NCBI GenBank assembly: GCA_029817715.1
Contig: JARUPY010000248.1
Location: forward strand, 1,488,001 to 1,552,000
Reading direction: 5' to 3'
From: Melastoma dodecandrum
Taxonomy: Eukaryota > Streptophyta > Magnoliopsida > Myrtales > Melastomataceae
DNA length: 64,000 bases
This document shows positions 45,272 through 56,400 of this stretch, one piece after another; position 1 is the first letter of the stretch; every line of letters starts with the position of its first letter. The notes under the pieces were generated by a model. The model worked only from the letters and a program-made list of their open reading frames with translations, did not search any database and was not told the DNA's origin. The position numbers and the translations under genes were made by a program.

Positions 45272-48144
45272 ATTCTCAGATTGTTGGTTTTGGAATTCTA
45301 AATAATGGATTATTTCAATTGCTTTTGACTCCTACTCCTTTTCAAAATTTCTCGGTTGAGTCGAGTACCTCCAAGAGACCTTTATCCGTTGAAAATTCTT
45401 GTCTGTTGTGGCATAAACGTTTAGGCCACATATCGAGAGAAAGGATTCAAAGATTAGTCAAAAATGAAATTTTACCTTCTCTTGATTTCAGTGATCTAGA
45501 AACTTGTGTAGATTGCATTAAAGGCAAATTCACCAAGTCTAAGAAGAAAGGAGCTACTCGTAGCTCAGAGCTTTTAGAAATCATCCACACTGACATCTCT
45601 GGACCTTATCCTACTACCTTGTGTGGAAACAAGTATTTTATAACATTTATAGATGACTTTTCTCGGTATGGCTATCTGTATTTCATTAAAGAGAAGTCAG
45701 AAGCTCTCGACAAATTTAAAGTCTTTAAGACTGAAGTCGAGAAGCAGTTAGAGAAATTGATTAAGGTAGTACGGTCTGATCGTGGTGGTGAGTACTATGG
45801 TAGACATGATGGTTCTGGACAACAAATGGGACCGTTTGCTAAGTACTTACAGGAATGTGGAATTGTTCCACAATATACCATGCCTTATACGCCCGAACAA
45901 AATGGTGTGGCCGAAAGGCGGAATCGCACTCTTATGGACATGATGAGAAGCATGATGAGTAGGTCTAACCTACCTTGTTTTCTATGGGGTGAAGCGCTTA
46001 GATCTGCTTTGTATATCCTTAACCGTGTTACTTCAAAATCTGTTCCCAAAACTCCTTTCGAAATTTGGACTGGTCGTAAACCTAGCCTTAATCATCTTCG
46101 TGTGTGGGGGTGTCCTGCTGAGGTTAAAATCTTCAATCCCCATATGAGTAAAATCGAGTCAAGGACTTCTCGTTGCTTTTTCATTGGATATCCTGATAGG
46201 TCTAAAGGGTACAGGTTCTATTGTCCTAGTCGTGGGAGGACTGTAATTGACTCCATGAATGCAAGGTTCTTGGAGTTTGATGTTGCTGATGAGGTTAGTA
46301 CTGGAGTTGATGTTTCAGACACTTTCGAGCAGAATGAGAAAGTATTCTTTCCTCTTTCAATCCCACATAGTGACGTGCCGATTGTACCCAGTAACGTTAC
46401 TGAACAGCCCATTGTTGATGATTTTTTCACACAGCCTGAGAGTGGGTTACCTGAGTCTTCTTCTCAAGAGGCTCCTGTCAGGAGGTCTGTTAGACAAAGA
46501 CGACCTGCTATCAGTGATGATTATATAGTTTATCTTGGTGAATCTGATGTTAGTCTGACAGATCCTTTGAGCTATCGGGAGGCTGTTTCTGTTCCCCATA
46601 GTAGTATGTGGCTTAATGCTATGCGAGAAGAAATGACTTCGATGTCACAGAATGATGTGTGGGAGCTTGTGAATTTACCCGATGGTCATCGACCAGTTGG
46701 GTGTAAATGGGTGTTCAAAACTAAGAGGGATGCCAATGGAAAGGTGGATCGCTATAAGGCAAGGTTAGTGGCGAAAGGGTTTACACAACAACCAGGTATT
46801 GATTATACCGAGACCTTTTCTCCCGTCTCCTCTAAGGATGGCTTTCGTATTATCATGGCTTTGGTTGCACATTTTGATCTTGAACTGCATCAGATGGATG
46901 TTAAGACTGCTTTTCTAAACGGTAGTCTTGAAGAAGATGTATATATGGAACAACCTGAGGGATTTGAGGAAATTGGTAAGGAGAACATGGTTTGTAAGCT
47001 TAAGAAGTCTATCTATGGTCTGAAACAGGCATCTCGTCAGTGGTACTTAAAATTTGATGAAGTAGTGACTTCTTTTGGATTCGTTGAAAATAAAGTAGAT
47101 CATTGCATCTACCTAAAGACCAGTGGGAGTAAGTATATTTTTCTGGTCTTGTATGTTGATGATATCCTCCTTGCTAGTAGTGATGTTGGGTTGCTCTGTG
47201 AAACCAAAATAATGTTGACAAAGTCTTTTGATATGAAAGACCTTGGGGAGGCATCTTTTGTTCTTGGCATAGATATACGTCGAGATAGATCTCGTGGGCT
47301 ATTGGGACTCTCTCAAAGGGCATATATTGATAGAGTATTGAAACGTTTTGAGATGGAGGGTTGTAAACCCAGTGTTGCACCTGTACAAAAGGGGGACAAA
47401 TTCAGTAAAAATCAGTGTCCTAAGAATGACTTTGAAAGGAAGTCGATGGTGAGTATACCTTATGCTAGTGCTGTTGGGAGTTTGATGTATGCTCAGGTTT
47501 GCACTAGGCCGGACATTGCATTTGCAGTGAGTGTTCTTGGGAGATATCAGTCTAATCCAGGTCCTGATCACTGGATGGCTGCCAAGAAAGTTATGAGGTA
47601 TCTAAAGGGGACACGTGATTATATGCTTGTGTACAGGCGCTCAGATAGTCTTGAAGTAGTGGGTTATACTGATTCTGACTTTGGGACATGCCCAGATGAT
47701 AGGAAATCTACTTCAGGATACATATTCATGATGGCCGGTGGGGTAGTTTCTTGGAAAAGTGTGAAGCAAACTCTGACAGCTTCATCCACTATGCAGGCAG
47801 AGTTTGTGGCATGTTATGGGGCAGTGACACACGCTATTTGGCTAAGAAACTTTATATTGGGGCTTGTAGTTGTTGATTCTATATGTAGGCCACTTAGGAT
47901 ATTTTGTGATAACAGCGCAGCTGTGATGTTCTCGAAGAACAATAAGAGTTCGAGTGGTTCGAAACATATAGAGATCAAATATCTCGCTGTCAGGGATCAT
48001 GTAAAGAAAGGGGATGTTGAGATTGAGCACATCCGCACTGACGCGATGATTGCAGACCCGTTAACCAAGGGATTACCACCTGGTGTTTTTCAGGTTCATG
48101 TTACCAGTATGGGGGTGGTAGAGTCTTTTGATGTACTTGGTTAG
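45262..48144 (+). CDS. copia integrase-reverse transcriptase-RNase H part
   Basis: 960 codons without a stop. The frame has no ATG of its own and opens just before the gag-protease stop, in the -1 frame. In order: integrase zinc finger (LWHKRLGH...CVDCIKGK), integrase core ([33 protein letters not shown]), reverse transcriptase ([43 protein letters not shown]) and RNase H ([29 protein letters not shown]). No internal lesion was seen. No slippery heptamer was obvious at the junction, so expression as a gag-pol fusion would need a repair or unknown recoding. Confidence 0.92.
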   Translation: MSLNSQIVGFGILNNGLFQLLLTPTPFQNFSVESSTSKRPLSVENSCLLWHKRLGHISRERIQRLVKNEILPSLDFSDLETCVDCIKGKFTKSKKKGATRSSELLEIIHTDISGPYPTTLCGNKYFITFIDDFSRYGYLYFIKEKSEALDKFKVFKTEVEKQLEKLIKVVRSDRGGEYYGRHDGSGQQMGPFAKYLQECGIVPQYTMPYTPEQNGVAERRNRTLMDMMRSMMSRSNLPCFLWGEALRSALYILNRVTSKSVPKTPFEIWTGRKPSLNHLRVWGCPAEVKIFNPHMSKIESRTSRCFFIGYPDRSKGYRFYCPSRGRTVIDSMNARFLEFDVADEVSTGVDVSDTFEQNEKVFFPLSIPHSDVPIVPSNVTEQPIVDDFFTQPESGLPESSSQEAPVRRSVRQRRPAISDDYIVYLGESDVSLTDPLSYREAVSVPHSSMWLNAMREEMTSMSQNDVWELVNLPDGHRPVGCKWVFKTKRDANGKVDRYKARLVAKGFTQQPGIDYTETFSPVSSKDGFRIIMALVAHFDLELHQMDVKTAFLNGSLEEDVYMEQPEGFEEIGKENMVCKLKKSIYGLKQASRQWYLKFDEVVTSFGFVENKVDHCIYLKTSGSKYIFLVLYVDDILLASSDVGLLCETKIMLTKSFDMKDLGEASFVLGIDIRRDRSRGLLGLSQRAYIDRVLKRFEMEGCKPSVAPVQKGDKFSKNQCPKNDFERKSMVSIPYASAVGSLMYAQVCTRPDIAFAVSVLGRYQSNPGPDHWMAAKKVMRYLKGTRDYMLVYRRSDSLEVVGYTDSDFGTCPDDRKSTSGYIFMMAGGVVSWKSVKQTLTASSTMQAEFVACYGAVTHAIWLRNFILGLVVVDSICRPLRIFCDNSAAVMFSKNNKSSSGSKHIEIKYLAVRDHVKKGDVEIEHIRTDAMIADPLTKGLPPGVFQVHVTSMGVVESFDVLG

Positions 48145-48855
48145 TGGGAGTTTGTGTTGGATGTTTTTAACATCGATGTTGATGTATGACTTGAGACATT
48201 TGATGGTTTTAATGTTATATGATGATCATCTGTTATTCATTTTGTTGAATGTTACATGTGCACATGTTTGAAAGTCTCAAGATACGGTGTTTATCTTGAG
48301 CATGACGGTTTTGTCAAATTAGTATGTCTCTAATGACACCATTGAGGTTCTCGCAAGTTTTATTTTGAGACATATGATGGCAATAGTGCCAGTTTATTTC
48401 ATCCGTCTTCTTGAAAGCATTAAGGTTACGAATGGGTACTCTTATTTCACTGAGGTATCCAGGATACAGAGGTTTTCTCTGACTTCAGTGAAATATAAAG
48501 GTTGCAGAGTTATTTTTTTGACTTCAATGAAGTATAAAGGTTTCAGAAAAATCTATACGACCGACTGAAACCAACATCATTATGATCACCATTGAGGGAT
48601 GTTGTTTTCGGCTACATCGCCACATTGACCCATTGACGTTAGAGTTGTCGATGTTTGTGATCATAGTTGTCCAATGTCGTCAAATAACGTGACGACGGCC
48701 ATGGTTCGGTGTTAGCGACTTTGATGGCCGAGGTTGTTTTGAGATGTTGTCCCGTATATCGTTTTCTATGATATGGCCATATCTGTGTACAGCCCGAGAG
48801 TCTTTTAAAGTAAAGTTTTTGAGTTTTTGAAATTAATCATAGCCCAGTGGGAGAA
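48145..48855 (+). other. copia 3' untranslated region
   Basis: About 700 non-coding bases between pol and the 3' LTR. Two short diverged direct copies (GACTTCAGTGAAATATAAAGG and GACTTCAATGAAGTATAAAGG) lie at about 48480-48545. It ends in the purine-rich tract before 48856. Confidence 0.7.
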
Positions 48856-49364
48856 TGTTGGAATTTTATTGAACCTTTGTTTTCTTTCTTTTGTCTTGTT
48901 TATAAAATTCCTTTGGGCTATAATTAATTATATTTATCTATCTTGAAAACCCGGGCTGTATGTTGATTACGGGACAATGCATGATAGTCCATTGAGGTTC
49001 GGTGATCTTTGTTATGGACTTTTGCGACATCTCGGTTATTGTATGATGTGGGCTAGACGGCAACTCGGTGTAGGCCTAATGTTGACATAAGCCCGTGATG
49101 GAAGGGCCTGTCACGTTTATAATAGCGCTAGGTCCCCTCTCCCACTGATAAATGAATCAGATAGTTCCATCGGCCGTCTCGTCAGGAGGGAGGGGAAGAC
49201 CTAGGGCATTTTCTTGATCGTTCTTGTAGTTCGTACTCACGGATCTTGGCTTCCGCTTTTGACTTGGAGATCATGGCGCAATCAGGTACGCTTCTGTTTT
49301 CTCTCCCTTTTTGGTGTTCCAAATCGACTGCGGTGATCTTGGGTTAGCGATTAATTCGCTTACA
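48856..49364 (+). repeat. 3' LTR of the copia element
   Basis: 509 bp, TGTTGG...TTACA, reading identical to the 5' LTR, followed by the target duplication CATCG. Confidence 0.95.
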
Positions 49365-50302
49365 CATCGTACTCGGACCTTCGATGTGTAGTCCCCACCC
49401 ACCATCTTCGTTCTACATCACGAATCCACGTTAGATAATTCAGGTCAATCTCGAAAAATGATGCTAAACGTCACACAGGAAAACAAACACGAATCACCTG
49501 ATGATTGTAGAAATACCGCATTATCTCGGATTGATGCTCGCCTGAAAGGACTGCCGGTAGGACTCCAGTCACGTACAAGCTGATAACCTGTGATCATCGT
49601 CTCATTATCATGCATAAATCATAATCAATTCCTGTGCTGTGCCGGAAGTTTGTGCGAATGCATACCAAGCCGGGCAACAGGAACATAGGACCGCCATAGT
49701 CCCCGGGCCAGAACCCGTCAGCAACCTGTAACTTCGAATAAAATGTCAACGCCCTCTCCAGCGCAGTCCTAACCATGGTTTCCTCGTCCACTCTGATCTG
49801 TTGTTCGTCATCACGGATCGTCTTCAATGTCTCCACTTTCTTGTCCCTCGTCAACTGTAGACACGACAATGGAGGATTGTTTCTTAATAAAATTTTGCGA
49901 AATATGTCGGTAAAAATAATTCCAGTGCGTTATGTCGTGTAATAACAATGTTTGGTCACGGGGTGGATTATTAAATCCCGATGTACTTCTCACATATAAT
50001 TTCCAAAAAAAATCCAAAGGAAAGATATGTATGAAATTTTTGTTTGGTATTCGCGGGAAGGAGGAGGATGAATATGATCGGATCACCTGGAGCCTCATCA
50101 GGATATCTGAGCTCTGCCTAGCTCGGAACCGATTCTCCGTGAACCTATGCCGAGCTTCTTCGACTTCCCTCCTATATTCTTCATAGTCATCCTCTTCCGG
50201 GTTCGGGTCAAACACCCAGAACTGCCTCCCGATGTTATTGTTCACGGTCTCGACGACTCCCCCTACGTCGGACTCTGTCGACGAGAGCTTCAGCTTCCAC
50301 AT
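49365..50302 (-). pseudogene. OSC-A, 5' part: oxidosqualene cyclase pseudogene (exons 1-4a)
   Basis: Exons 50087-50302, 49666-49854, 49498-49587 and 49365-49412 (minus strand). It begins MWKLKLSS and includes NNNIGRQFWVFDPN, the QW-type block [20 protein letters not shown], and [16 protein letters not shown], which runs straight into the copia element. Read across the insertion, exon 4 is 195 bases (65 codons) and stays in frame with the part at 42633-42779. All four exons are open and have GT donors and AG acceptors. The undamaged protein would have had about 769 residues, the normal OSC size. Confidence 0.93.
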
Positions 50303-50370
50303 AGCCGGCCTATCACGATCTGGAACTCCGCCCCGCTCCTTTCTTTTGCTGTCATTCACAAAGTTGCTAG

Positions 50371-50378
50371 TTATATAC
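50371..50378 (-). promoter_or_regulatory. TATA box of OSC-A
   Basis: The minus strand reads TATATAAC, about 70 bases upstream of the OSC-A ATG (50302). It would predict a leader of about 40 bases. Confidence 0.5.
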
Positions 50379-51196
50379 CGTGCAACTAATGTAACTACGA
50401 AAAATTTATTCATCTCGTCCACATCAAACACAGGTTGTCCAGATCTTTGTAAAATCCAACCTTTTGATCGAATAGTGGGAGGAATCTAAACCTAAAAATG
50501 GATGGACGATGACATCTGACATTGGAGACAACCACACGAGATAATTACCGTGTTTTTTAATAACTATCGGTATTTTTTTATTGGAAAAAGCATTCTAGAA
50601 TACAACGAAAAGTAATTAATAATAAAAACCTCACCAAAAGGAATACAAATCCAAACAATACGACGGTCGGCGCACAAGAGTACTACGTTTCTCTTGTGTT
50701 CTAACATCGACTGCTCCGGACAGCCCACAGTCGTTTAAGGGTTATCGGCATTGTGGCCATGAATGAAAGCCGGCAGAATATGCGAGAGGCTGCGAATTGC
50801 TTATGTTAAATGGGTTACTTAGTACATTCTTTCTTTAGATGTGCTATATCGATCAGTTGCTATGTAGCCTGACCGTAGTTATAACAGTTGGTATGTGCTA
50901 TATATTGATCAGTTGCTATGTAGTGGGATGATGATGCTGTTGTTACTCCGTCCACGCGAGGAAAGGGGCTGCTCGCCTAACCGACGTGCATCCCTGTTGT
51001 TTGGATTCGATATTATATCCTCAAATTCCCGTATAACAAAAAATGGAAGGACGGACTTGGAATTTACTATTAGAGCTGTTCGTGTGTTTATTTTTTCTTG
51101 ATTTTATTTGTGATTTTGACTGCTCCTTACGCTACTTCAAGCCTTGACCGCCGATTAGGGCAAAATCCAACGTGGCCGAAATTCGCCATCCGGAAG
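50379..51196. other. divergent promoter region between OSC-A and prefoldin 1
   Basis: AT-rich, with two partial direct copies of GTGCTATAT...GATCAGTTGCTATGTAG (about 50838 and 50895). No gene was seen. Confidence 0.45.
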
Positions 51197-52835
51197 ATGT
51201 CCGACGATGCCAACAGGGCGGTGAGAGTGATCACTTTCAATCCTGCTCACTACTCTTGCCTCATTTTCTTTATCTTGATCTTGATCTTAGTTAATATGCA
51301 GGCGTTCTTGGAGGTCCAAGCCCGCGTGATCGAGACCACCGCCAAATTGAAGCAGGTCATCGTTCCTCCGTCGCACGATCGTTCTTCTTTCGTGTGGGGT
51401 GCGATTTTTCTGTTTGCTTTTCGGTTGTGGCAGGATGGGAAATGGCCTCGCGTCACTGATTCTGAGTGTCATGGGAGTCGGGTGTTTTCCTTTTCATTGG
51501 GTTACTTTTTGGTCTGAAGAGGAGGACTTGTGTGTGTGTGTGTGTGTGATTTTCTCAGGTGCAGAATCAGATGCGGGCCGAGGAGACAGACAAGAAGCGT
51601 GCTTATCTCACCCTGGAGGAACTTCGCAGCCTTCCAGACAACACTAACACTTACAAGTCTGTAGTTGGAACATTTAATTGACCCGCAATGACCTCGGGAT
51701 GCCCCCGAAATCGAGTGTTACCGTATTCTCCCTGGAGTGATGTTTGTGGTTCACTTTTCTGGCTGCATTGATATTTGGTCGGGGATTGGAGGAGTAATGT
51801 GTTTTTTCCCGCTTCTTTTTGTTGCAGGAAGAACGTGAGTATTGCTCCCTGCTGGACTTCCTCATTTTATGAGGAAACGTTGTACAAGTGCTTGGAGGGA
51901 AGCTCTCCCTTTTGGAATCTGTTCTCAACTAAAGTTGTGCTTTTTTATGCGTTGCAGGTTCATCTTGGAGCCCAAATTAGTTCTGGTGAATGAACAGGAA
52001 AGGAAACTTAAGGAGAGAGAGGCTGCCATTTTGTCTTTGCAGGTCTATGTGATCGTCCATGTCTCCTTTTTCTTTGTATGTTGGACTAGTTACTGCTAGT
52101 TTTTCTTCCTGTTTGGATTTTTCCGTCATAATAACTGACCATATTTATGAACTTTGCATCAATTTCGTTGTAAGTTTCTTAAATGTCCCATGGGTATGTT
52201 ACAGTTTTCTTTAGTTGTTGATCTCATTTCTCTGATGTGCTTGATATTTTCAATATGCATAGAAGCCGTCAGATTTGTCCTGATTTTTGTGGAACATTAG
52301 GAGTCCTTCAGGGAAAAGTAGAAACTGAGATGGCGGAATAGTTTGGCGTGACCATTCTATCCAGTTCTGTGTTAAAATGTTGATTGACATATGTGTACCT
52401 GATCCTCACCATCTCCCTAGTTCAAAATTACCTCTGTGAAAGGGGGTATTGCGTTGCTATTAGTCTTGTAGATCATTGTGCAGTAGAAGGCTTCGCGGGC
52501 AACATGGGAGGCTAGTCTGTCATATGCATAAGATCTTACTAGATCAAAGATGTGCAACCTGTTCACAACTTACCAATTTGAAATATTTCAATTGGAAGCC
52601 TCTTTTATCATATTCATATATCAAAGTTATCATGTTTTTTAATGTATCAAATCTTTTGAAGCCATGATAGTTTGAGACAACCCTTAGTTTCGATACTAAA
52701 TGTAGTGATTTTGCTACTGACCTGCAGACATCGGAGAAGTACGTGGAAAAGCAGCTCACCGATGTCAAAATCAACTTGAGGGAGTTACTTCAGCAAGATC
52801 CCGGCCTTGCTCATCAATTAATGGCCATGAGTTAA
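51197..52835 (+). CDS. PFD1: prefoldin subunit 1, with a 7-base microexon
   Basis: Prefoldin is a hexameric cytosolic chaperone that passes actin and tubulin to the CCT chaperonin; subunit 1 is a beta-type subunit. Exons: 51197-51220, 51302-51355, 51559-51664, 51828-51834, 51958-52042, 52728-52835, giving 127 aa, the family size. It starts MSDDANRAAFLEVQ. Two long coiled-coil helices flank the beta hairpin (LTLEELRSLPDNTNTYKS, GRTFILEPKLVL), and it ends LLQQDPGLAHQLMAMS. The GRT codons need the 7-base exon GAAGAAC plus one base from the previous exon. That base follows TCTGTA, and the next bases are TT rather than GT. If the GT at 51661 is the donor the frame is lost, so exon 3/intron 3 is uncertain. 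The ATG was chosen by homology. Confidence 0.82.
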
Positions 52836-53114
52836 TGTGTGTTCCCCTTTTGTACCTTCATTTCGTTGTCCCATGTTTGTGTGGTCAAATTTGACGCAAA
52901 AGCATCTGCAACACAATAGTAGTCAAGCGGCAGTTTCTGCAGCCTTTGTTTGATTGAGATGCTCCATGGGTGAAACTTTAAGTTTACTTTTCAGAAATAC
53001 GATTAGTTTATGATCAACTGGCTGAACTGACAACTACTATAAAACATAAACAGTCCTTTAAGATTTCATGCATCGACATGGATCCCCCTGGAAATTAAGC
53101 TTGAAATGAAGTGA

Positions 53115-53348
53115 TCAGGGTTTCTGAACATGAGCGACTTCGCGAACGATATCGTCATCCCTAACTATAGGCCAACCCATATCTCCGGGAGGAAGTTCGT
53201 GCTGCTTCTTTCCCAAGGCTTTCACATAGAACCATTCGTTACAGTTCCTCAAGGAAACGAACAAGATCCCGAGAGCTTCCACAGACGCATGTGAAGACAA
53301 CAGGTGATCGGATGGTATCCATTCGAACTCGGGTTCTTTTGACTTCAT
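53115..53348 (-). pseudogene. truncated CYP88-type cytochrome P450 N-terminus
   Basis: A 77-codon frame from ATG 53348. After an odd start, residues about 29-62 read VSLRNCNEWFYVKALGKKQ, then the P450 proline hinge ELPPGDMGWPIV. The NEWFYV...LG.K...LPPGDMGWP pattern is typical of the CYP88 family (ent-kaurenoate oxidase CYP88A and beta-amyrin 11-oxidase CYP88D). The frame leaves the family right after GWP and stops, and no heme-binding exon (FxxGxxxCxG) was found in the window. It is a fragment 143 bases downstream of the OSC-B stop. The subfamily cannot be decided from so little sequence. Confidence 0.65.
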
Positions 53349-53371
53349 CTTGTTCTTCTTAGTTGATCACC

Positions 53372-53381
53372 CCTATATAGG
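53372..53381 (-). promoter_or_regulatory. TATA-like box before the P450 fragment
   Basis: CCTATATAGG, a perfect palindrome, lies about 25-35 bases before the ATG at 53348 and within the short gap to OSC-B. It is too close for a normal leader with that ATG, which is one more sign that the fragment's first residues are not original. Confidence 0.35.
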
Positions 53382-53490
53382 CGATCACAAGGCTGAAACC
53401 ATGTTTTTAATAAACCAAGTTCCACATAATACTAATTCCGAATTAATTCGCATGGTTACTTAATTCTGAATTATTTTGATCGAGCTGACT

Positions 53491-56400
53491 TCACGTGCAG
53501 AGGACCCGGCGCCGATACTCCCCGATCGCCCATATCGGGAAGATATTCCTGTACGACGAGTAGTTTAGCGCGCAGTTCCTGTTGAACACTCCCGTGATCT
53601 CCTGTTGAATACCCAAGTAACAAGGAGCTCCCTCAGTTTACTCCAAGCCTCAGGAAGTTGCACGATGATTTGGATGTCTCCGCAGAAAGAGCAAAGGGGA
53701 ATGTACCTGCTGGGGGAAGTCTCCGTCATCCAACTGCGAATTGATTAGAACTCGGATCCCCCTGTGGATTGGCGTCGGATCTACCTCTGCTTGCCCAGCT
53801 TCGATAAGCGATAACAGAGCCCATGCTGTTTGGACAAGATTCGCGCGATTGCCTTCGAGGTTTGTGTACACCTGCTCGTACCGGATCCCGACGGTTACGT
53901 TGGCGTTATCGGTGGAGGATGATCTGGGTCGCCAAGAAATAAAGAGAGAACGAGAATTAAGTACCTTATTTTGGCTCGATAAGTAGCTTTCTCCCCAGCC
54001 GCCGCACTGTAACTGCTTTGACAGAAGGAAGTCACAGGCTCGACGAAGAAACGGACAGTTTTTGCACCTTCTTCCGCTGGCTGCTAGACCTCCAATGGCG
54101 AACCAAGTGCCATAAGTGTAGCATATCCCCCAGCATCCATACCACGAGCCATCTGGATTCTGTGCGTCCTTGATGTGGCGAATGGCGTTACTTATAGAAT
54201 CTTCGATCTCTCTTGGACGATGTTCGGGATGCATCTTCTTAAAGAGTGTTAGCGCCTGAATCGCGGATGCAGTACACTCCACATACCTTTTCAGCACAAG
54301 CCGGAATCATTAGTTATTCACGTACACATGGAAACTCCAGAACCCGATCTTGCCAGATTCAGAGAGCTCATGATTTACTGATCTTACGATCTCTCTATGA
54401 GGGCATCCTCGAAGAGCTCTGTTGGGTTGAACAGCTGCAAATTTCCAAGTAAACTACAGACCTTAATCAACTATCGGAACTCGAAAATTGTAAAAAAAAA
54501 ATGGATTGAGCGTAGGATTCGATTAAAATGACAATTAATAAGTTACCTCCAACCAAGAATATGCTCTCACTGGTTCCCATGCCGAGAATCCGCCGTTTTT
54601 GTTCTAGCATGCAATCACTGATTAACAGTAACAAAGTTAGCCAAATACGACCTGGAGAAGTCAGTGATTAACAGATGCAGTTATGTCGAATCGAATCATG
54701 GGTCCGTTGTTCTTAACCTGAAGAGACAATATTACATTTGTAGCGTCATACAAATGTTCTACTTTAATCTTCTCTCCCACGAGATCAGTAGGCCATTGCG
54801 ATAACAGTAATGCCGCCTGAAACATCTCAAAAGAACTCTCTCACGAATGCCTGCTCATGAAAGAAATGATGTCATATTTCATTGATTACCCCACCTTTAG
54901 TCCTTCCGCTGTGCAATCAGAGACCTGCCAACCATGATCCCGCGTCGAGAATGTCCATGCCCCTTTCGATATGTGCCTGTACATGGCCTCGAAATTGTCG
55001 GATGGATTCTCCCGAACCTGTGACGCTTTGATGAAATCGTGGGCTCTTGTCAAGGTTGACGCGTACTCTTCGTTTAGATCTGCAGACATGATTGATTGTA
55101 TCGCGAAGGCCGCATCCCACATTTGAGAGCCAAAAGTCTTTGGACAAAAGAAGTCACGAACATAGTTTGATAAATTTCATAGGGTCGGATGCTGTGGAAA
55201 CATATGAAGCTTTCTTTTCTTACTTGCATCTTCATCCCATCTTCCGCAACCCAATAGTAATCAGGAATCCGGGCAAGGTGAAGTTTGAATGCTTCGGACT
55301 CAGGTTCTTCCACCCAACAGGCGAGCAGACATAGTACCTGCAACAATTTGGAAAGGGAGAAATGTCAAATAATGCTATCATCTTCCTAAGTTCGATTTGT
55401 TCTAAGTTTCTAGTGGAGTTAATGGGGATGTCGGTTTAAAACCGGAACCTTTTCCACGCATCCTATGCTGAAATATCTGCTATTCACATCTTCGTAATGG
55501 ATGTGATTGATGGCTATCTTCAGAGCCTTTTCCCTAAGCATTGAGAAAGGCCAACGCTTTAGAAGCGGCTCGGCAACATGATGAAGGAACATCCAAAGCA
55601 CGTCTTGCACCAGTGGATGTGGATAGTAAAGGTCCTCCTGCAAGTTGGTCACGCTCCTCGTAATCAGTTGAGATATATAAACAATAACTGAGGTTTGGTC
55701 TCAATTTTGCGTAAGGAAAAGCACCTTGGCCACAGTGTTCCTAGCATGGTTCCAGTCTATTTCGCAATAACTTTCGTTATAAAGCTCTTGCCTCAAGGTC
55801 AGGACCAATCCTGTCATGCGTCCGACAAATCTTTTGCCGTATAAGTATGACATGGGTATATAGACCAGTCGACAGTAGCAGCACATATTTCCTGAGAAAA
55901 TGTAGATTACTCGAATGTCGGCACACAAATCAATGATCGTTACTGGGAGGGGATTAGTGAAACCTGGATGGATTGGAAATTTTCTTGGGAGGAGTCCCAG
56001 TTCTGGAGGGATTGGATTGCACCCGGACCATTCGTATAAACCAAGTACCTGCGACGATAAAATTATGTTCAAGAATCGATAAGCAACCGATTTAGTAACT
56101 GTTGATACAATGGCTAAGGGTATTACAGATAGCCAAAACTTGCCCCAGGAGGGCATGGCAATAAGGCCCCCGTGATCCAGGATCCATTTCCTGCCGCTAG
56201 CCATGGCCCCAACCCTGTCTTCCTCGACACCCTCTCCCAGCAACCTCAGGGAGATGTAAGTCAGCGCGGAACCGAACATGGTGCTGTGTCCCTCAATGTG
56301 GAGGCCCCATCCTCCATCTTCATTCTGCAAAGACTAATCTGGGTGACATTAACCACCTAGCCCGATAAACCTAAGGATAGGATTTCGAAATTCACGTGCC

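Larger units (their letters stand above)
42785..49364 (+). mobile_element. Ty1/copia LTR retrotransposon, 6,580 bp, inserted in OSC-A exon 4
   Basis: LTRs lie at 42785-43293 and 48856-49364, both 509 bp, beginning TGTTGG and ending TTACA; by eye I found no difference between them. The 5-bp target duplication CATCG is at 42780-42784 and 49365-49369. A primer-binding site matching initiator-Met tRNA follows the 5' LTR, and a purine-rich stretch (GTGGGAGAA) precedes the 3' LTR. The coding order gag-protease-integrase-RT-RNaseH shows a copia element. It lies on the strand opposite to OSC-A. Apart from one frame break between the protease and integrase parts, it looks complete, so the insertion is young. 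Confidence 0.97.

Noticed and set aside
45250..45275. Programmed -1 frameshift between gag-protease and pol
   Set aside because: No slippery heptamer and downstream structure could be pointed to; kept only as an open question.
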